Shown: positions 56,070 through 64,000 of the stretch, one piece after another
Layout of the letters: every line of letters starts with the position of its first letter
Numbering within the stretch: position 1 is the stretch's first letter
From: Euphorbia lathyris
Taxonomy: Eukaryota; Streptophyta; Magnoliopsida; Malpighiales; Euphorbiaceae
Direction of reading: 5' to 3'
Assembly (NCBI RefSeq): GCF_963576675.1
Contig: NC_088912.1
Span: forward strand, 10,749,001 to 10,813,000
Length of the DNA: 64,000 nucleotides
Program-made: the position numbers and the translations under genes
Notes under the pieces: generated by a model
Databases searched by the model: none
Told to the model about the DNA's origin: nothing
Seen by the model: only the letters and a program-made list of their open reading frames with translations

Positions 56070-56937
56070 AATAATTTATTTTTCTATATATAACTTAATA
56101 TTATTTTATAGTGGCATAACACATTAAGCATTTATGTACTTAAACTTTGGGAAGGTTTCAATAATAACCTTTGAACTTGCTTATAATTACTCGTTGACCC
56201 TTAAATTTATTTAAAGTAACTTATTACCTTTTGAAGTAGCTTAAAATGATTTAGGGGTTAATTTGTCTAGATCTTTTTTTTTTCTATCACGTGAACTTAG
56301 GAAGTTAGTAAAATATTTTAAGGAAATTTAAAGAACTAACGAGACATCTCTAAAATCCAAAGTGCCAATCAGGTAACCTGAGAGAGTATTTATTTACCTA
56401 CTTTTTACCTCATATTTGCATTTTTCATTTCAAAATGGAGAGTTATATGTGTTTGGTTAGGAATCTCCGGTTTGCTTTTTATACATAAAAAGTAGGTTTT
56501 TATAAAAGTAGAGAATCCATGTTTTTTGAAAAAAGAACTTTTTTTCTAACAGTAAGCAGTAATAATAAACAATAAACAGCAACAGTAACAGTAATAACAA
56601 ACAGCAAGTAAACCAAACGGATAGCCTGAAGTAATTTGAAGCATAAAGTGATATTGGAGCAATGAATTAGTTTGAAGGAGTTAATGAGAATTAATTGGAT
56701 AAGTTTTGGTACAAAAATGTATATATAAAGACTAAGTGGGGCAACATTTACATTTATATATATTATGGTGATCATGTGCATTTTAAAGAAAGTGGGACAT
56801 GAACTACATACATGCATGCCCAAATGAGGTTTTTCAATCCACCAATGTTGGAAATTTAATTTAAATGTTTGGCATTTTAGAGGCATTGACATACTTATTT
56901 TAATAAAGGATAATAAGAATAATTTTAGATCTGTTAG
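56070..56937 (+). repeat. Segment B of the duplicated locus (right part)
   Basis: Matches 38755-39188 and 40173-40394 in order, e.g. 'agtgggacatgaactacatacatgcatgcccaa'-type text at 56791. It lacks the MITEs and L1 present in segment A and so shows their empty sites. Its last ten bases (gatctgttag) are the TSD of the next retroposon. Confidence 0.78.
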
Positions 56938-58236
56938 TTTTTTTTTTTTTTTTTCATAGTAATGCTAATATTTCATTAAATCAGAAAATTGCAAGTACAA
57001 CATGAGACCAGTAAAGAATAAAACCTTACATACATATAGGCTAAGCCTAATACATAATTCACTAGGGTAAGAAAATGACTATTAAAAGCAAGAAAATGAC
57101 TATTAAAAGCAAAAAAAGCCATTAAAGGTACATTAAACATAAACATAAATAACAGTTGAAATATATATAGATCGTAACTCCAAACTCGCCGCAAAGCAAC
57201 TGTAGTCCAATCTTCAACATTTGAACTATTCTGAACCTTCGGATCTAAGTCCTTTCTTTTGCAATCCCGTAGATCCAGTGATCTACGGATAAGATCAACC
57301 GTTTCCGTCCTTGCTAACACAGAAAAGGTTATAAAAACAAAGATTTTAACCAACAGGCACAGTTCAAACGGATTCAAAGATACAATGAAATATATATGAT
57401 CCAACTAAAACACTGACACAGACAAAAAGAAAAGAACTACTAAAACAGAAAAACAAAAAACGGTGGGAGGAGGAAGAAGGAAGACAAGCTTTCTTTATCC
57501 TCCTCAACTAGACAGCAGCAAAAAAGGAGCAGGCAAGAGGGAAATCGGTGATTTAGGAGATTTTATATCGTGCTAATAGAGTTACAACTAGGATAGCTAG
57601 TTGGAACTATCAGTCAATAAAACCAATCCAAGTGTACATGAGTAGGGTCCACACCAATTAAAAACTTAAATTTTTGTTTGGCGCTCGATAGAGTTCTTTC
57701 TCTAAATTTTCTATAGCTGCCAATTTTCTTCTGCACATGTGTTTCGTTCTCGCCATCAACTATTGGCTTGGATTTATTTTCAATTTCTCAGTGTTGCTTG
57801 GTTCCAGAATTCTCAAAAGTGAGTGGAATTATTTTTATTTATTTTTAATGTTTTTCATTGTTTAAAAGGATAAAGAAAAGAGAAGATATACATAAACTCC
57901 GATTAGGTGATAGTTGAATTTGTTTAGTTGTAAATACATGGATTCCTAATAAATTCTACTGCTATAAGTGAATGATATAAAAACAAAATAAAGAAATAAA
58001 GTTATGGAAAGATGTGAATATGATAATGGAAAAAAATTACAATCAACCATTCATCCATGTATACCATCCATAAACTAGGAATTATTAAATGAAAATTATC
58101 TATAAATTATTAACTTTATTTAATTGACCTTTAATCTTAACTTTATAAAAATATTAGCTCTTTGCAAGATTAGTCATCTAGTCAATTTCTCATTTTGTTC
58201 ATTGTTTTTCTTCTTGGTAAAATATATATTTGGTAA

Positions 58237-61135
<2,899 letters not shown>

Positions 61136-61530
61136 TTTCGTCGCTCTTAAGTGTCGAAGACTATTGATTTAGTTTATTTGATTTCCATAAATACTGGTTC
61201 AAGTAGTAATTTTTGCTTTGTTTTATGTATTAGATATTGATACAACTTGTTAGACCTTTTTCATTGTTAATGAAAATTGGATTTTGTTTTTGAATAATGT
61301 TATTTCTCCATAAATTTCTAATCGTTTGCTTTATGAATTTTTCTCTGCTCATTGTTTAATAGATTTTCAATGATACACACTACAAACATGAAAATTCATA
61401 TGCTGTATTAGATTATTTGTAATAGTTAATGGCTTCTTTATCTTCGTAAAATATATATATATATATATATGTACAAAAGCATTAAATGGTTAATATGCAA
61501 ATCTTGTATCTATGTAATTATAATGATATG

Positions 61531-61579
<49 letters not shown>

Positions 61580-63765
61580 AGGATAAGCAAATAACTATCC
61601 AATATTAAACTTTGAATTTATAAAAGAACAATAGTACAAAATTAGAAATGCAATTACAATATATAATAAGTCTTATAAAAGAAAAAGTAAAGACATACAT
61701 ATTCAGGTAATATGCATGCTTATTCTTTACAAGCATTGAAAGGTTTGAAATTTATGAATATGAAAAACATTCACTATCTGAACATACAAGGTAGCTTATT
61801 TATTGACACAGTATATTGGACTCTTTATAAGTGTCCTACTCCATGTTGCCACTCGTTGATGTTTACCATCAATTATAAAATACAATATGCACAAAAAAAA
61901 AACTTTAAAAGAGACCACTTGAAGGATGTCTAAGCATTCTCGAACCGATCAATCGAACCTATATAGAAAAAAAATTACAATCAGAAAGGTAAACAAATGC
62001 AAAATGGAAATACATTTAACTACTTTTACACAGTATAATATCAGTTTAATCTTATCTCACGAGCCTGGCTAACCAAAATATTAAACGCAGTGTTAATCAT
62101 TAAAAGATTAACATATTGCAATACCCATATAGCTGAATAAGAAGAAGATTATCCACAACGATAAGTTTGTAAATTAATTATTGACTCTGCAACCACATGA
62201 TGATCGGGAAACATTTCTCACCTGCGAAGCTAAGTTTGGAAATTAGTTATTAAAGGAAAAGATTTACCCACTAGTTCAAGAAAGCATAACATCCAAAAAA
62301 AAATTAGTTTCGGCTGACTCAGACGCGTCATCTAAAATTGCCATAAATATTAATTGATGCTTGGATGAAAGTGCCATATAAGAGTTCAATTGTGACTATT
62401 AATTTATGCATGAATTGATGTATGAAATTGTACTTACATAGAGGTTTAATTTGAATTAATGTTAATGGTCAATATGGAAATGTAAGCTTAGCCTTAACCT
62501 GGAGTTAATTATGAAAAAAGAGAGCAGATGTTAGTATAAGTAGAAAGTGGACCATGTGATGCATTACTTGGCGGAGGAAAAGAAGATAGTGAAGTTAAAC
62601 ACAATGATAGCTAATTGAATTTTTTTATCATACCATAAATGACAATTAGTTCTAGTTTTCTAATTGAACTGGTACAGGTCTAGAACTATCTACCAAGGGT
62701 ATCCATGCCCAGTTAATGAATCAGCTAGTCAGTCAAAAAATTAAACCTTGTCGTACTCATCTTAATTTTTGGCTCTAGACCAAACACTCGTTTGGACATA
62801 TTCAATGTTCTTTACAACAGAAGTAGCAACAGTTGGCATCAGTTCGGCACGGGACAAACTCGAAAGTGAAGGAGAGGCAGTTGTTGAGGGCGACATTTTC
62901 GATTAGTCTCGTGATGCGGATCGGTGTTTTCCAATCTGCCACTAATAAAGATATTGTCACGACAACTAAATTTTCCTGTTAACTACTCGAACTCTCTATG
63001 ATTTAGTAAAAAGGAGGGGAGATTTTCCTTTTTCAAGGTTCATTTCATTCATTATGAATAAAAAAGTGTAAGACTAATTAGTGAGGTTGTAAAAACTTTA
63101 TATAAGAAATAACCTTGAATTCATGGAGCTTGAAAAGAAAAGAATTAGCATACCTATAATTAAACCAATTACAGAGGAACCATAACAGTCCCAGCATTGT
63201 TCACACCAGTTGTTTGCAGAAAATCTATTTAAAATCAGGAATTCGATGTATTTCAAGGAATAACAAAAAGGAACCAGTTAATTGTACCATTAAAAGTAGA
63301 CTGAATATTCTGAATTAAATCATGAAACGATTGAATACTTTAGTTTAAGAACTAAATTCAGATTATCCACAAGACCTATTGCAATCTGAATACAAAGAAC
63401 ATAATAATAAAAATTGGGATACAAAGAACATAATAATAAAAATTGGGATCCAACAAATTGAGATTTGTCAAACTTATAGAAATTATTTAAGAAATTAGGG
63501 ATTAGATTCATACCTTCCTCATACCGCATAGTTTATTGAACAGGAAGACACGTGGAGGAAGAGAATAGCAGAGGTGAAGAGGTAAGATGAGAGAATCAGC
63601 AAGGGGAGTTCGACGCAATCGACACCGGTAATTCACAGGAGCAAATATTCTGAATTCTATCCAAATTGATTTTGTTGAGGAAGACCAACAAAAGAGGGAA
63701 AACCATAATGCTTTTTATTTTTTTTAATTTAATATGTATCCTGCTTATGTGTATTATTTGATCCA
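61136..63765. other. Right half of the MULE: non-coding, no second long gene
   Basis: It contains an (ATA)n tract at 61531-61576 and a short (AT)n near 61450. On the minus strand, short frames near 63265-63110 (with NNWCEQCWDCYGSSVIG) and 62896-62774 (MSPSTTASPSLSSLSRAEL) hint at a spliced second transcript near the right TIR. I could not assemble a convincing gene. Confidence 0.4.
61531..61576. repeat. (AAT)n microsatellite
   Basis: About 15 uninterrupted trinucleotide units. Confidence 0.95.
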
Positions 63766-63962
63766 AATGGATTGTTTATACTGGTTACAAGTTCCAACTA
63801 GCTATCCTAATTGTAACTCTGTTAGCACCGTATAAAAACTCGTGATTTAGAGGGGGTGGGAGAGAAAAAAGGAGAGAAAAACGGAGATGGTGAAGGAGGG
63901 TGGTGAGGGGCGGTGGTGGGAATGCTAGAGAGAACTAGCGGCAACCCTATCGGATCTGTTAG

Positions 63963-64000
63963 CTTATAAAATAAACAATTATTTTATTTCATTACAAGCA
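63963..64000. other. Continuation of segment B beyond the retroposon
   Basis: These 38 bases lie beyond the retroposon's right TSD (gatctgttag) and are A/T-rich. No feature is visible before the window ends. Confidence 0.4.

Noticed and set aside
56500..56892. 130-residue minus-strand frame
   Set aside because: Low-complexity Leu/Ile/Tyr-rich translation of A/T-rich DNA in duplicated segment B; the A copy does not keep the frame.

Overview
This window is nuclear DNA from a flowering plant, most likely a eudicot. The evidence is a plant-type fatty acyl-CoA reductase gene with GT-AG introns and a dense set of plant transposon lineages: Ty3/gypsy (Tat-like and chromovirus-like), Ty1/copia, L1 and RTE LINEs, a FAR1-type Mutator element (MULE), a TRIM, and many MITEs. 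I see no bacterial, organellar or viral genes, no rRNA and no CRISPR. I cannot name the genus.

Layout. Positions 1-2345 hold the 5' end of the only convincing host gene, a fatty acyl-CoA reductase on the minus strand (exon 1 at 2080-2158, exon 2 at 639-742). Its first intron is swollen by a roughly 140-bp tandem repeat that contains copies of the exon 1/intron 1 junction. Positions 2400-7900 are nested MITEs. Positions 7900-12290 hold two decayed Tat-like gag/protease remnants in opposite orientation. Positions 13104-16368 are a full-length RTE LINE with one intact 1022-aa ORF and a perfect 19-bp target-site duplication (TSD). Positions 16670-23100 hold TRIM and MITE insertions, several resolved to their TSDs. 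Positions 23425-27331 are a non-autonomous gag-protease LTR element. Positions 27600-29700 are L1 fragments. Positions 30030-35830 are a decayed copia element split by a 1777-bp solo LTR.

Positions 37219-40394 (segment A) and 50030-56927 (segment B) are diverged direct duplicates. Each serves as the empty-site control for the other's insertions. Segment A received two MITEs, an L1 retroposon and a full-length but dead L1 LINE (40395-48457), itself carrying nested long LTRs. Segment B received a very young Tat-like gypsy element (50207-56069; 480-bp LTRs with one difference by eye) and an L1 retroposon. That retroposon is split by a complete 6285-bp FAR1-type MULE (57557-63841; 9-bp TSD), whose transposase has a frameshift in the SWIM zinc finger.

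How the parts work together. Almost everything here is mobile DNA. Only the RTE LINE looks intact enough to encode its own mobilisation. The young gypsy element lacks most of Gag and has two amber stops, so it was probably mobilised in trans or died very recently. Several MITE families with GGGTAAAT-, GGCTTAAT- or GGCATTAC-type ends share 9-10-bp TSDs and so belong with MULEs. Two of these families share the same internal core behind different termini. All coordinates of decayed elements are by-eye estimates; element boundaries given with TSDs are base-level readings.
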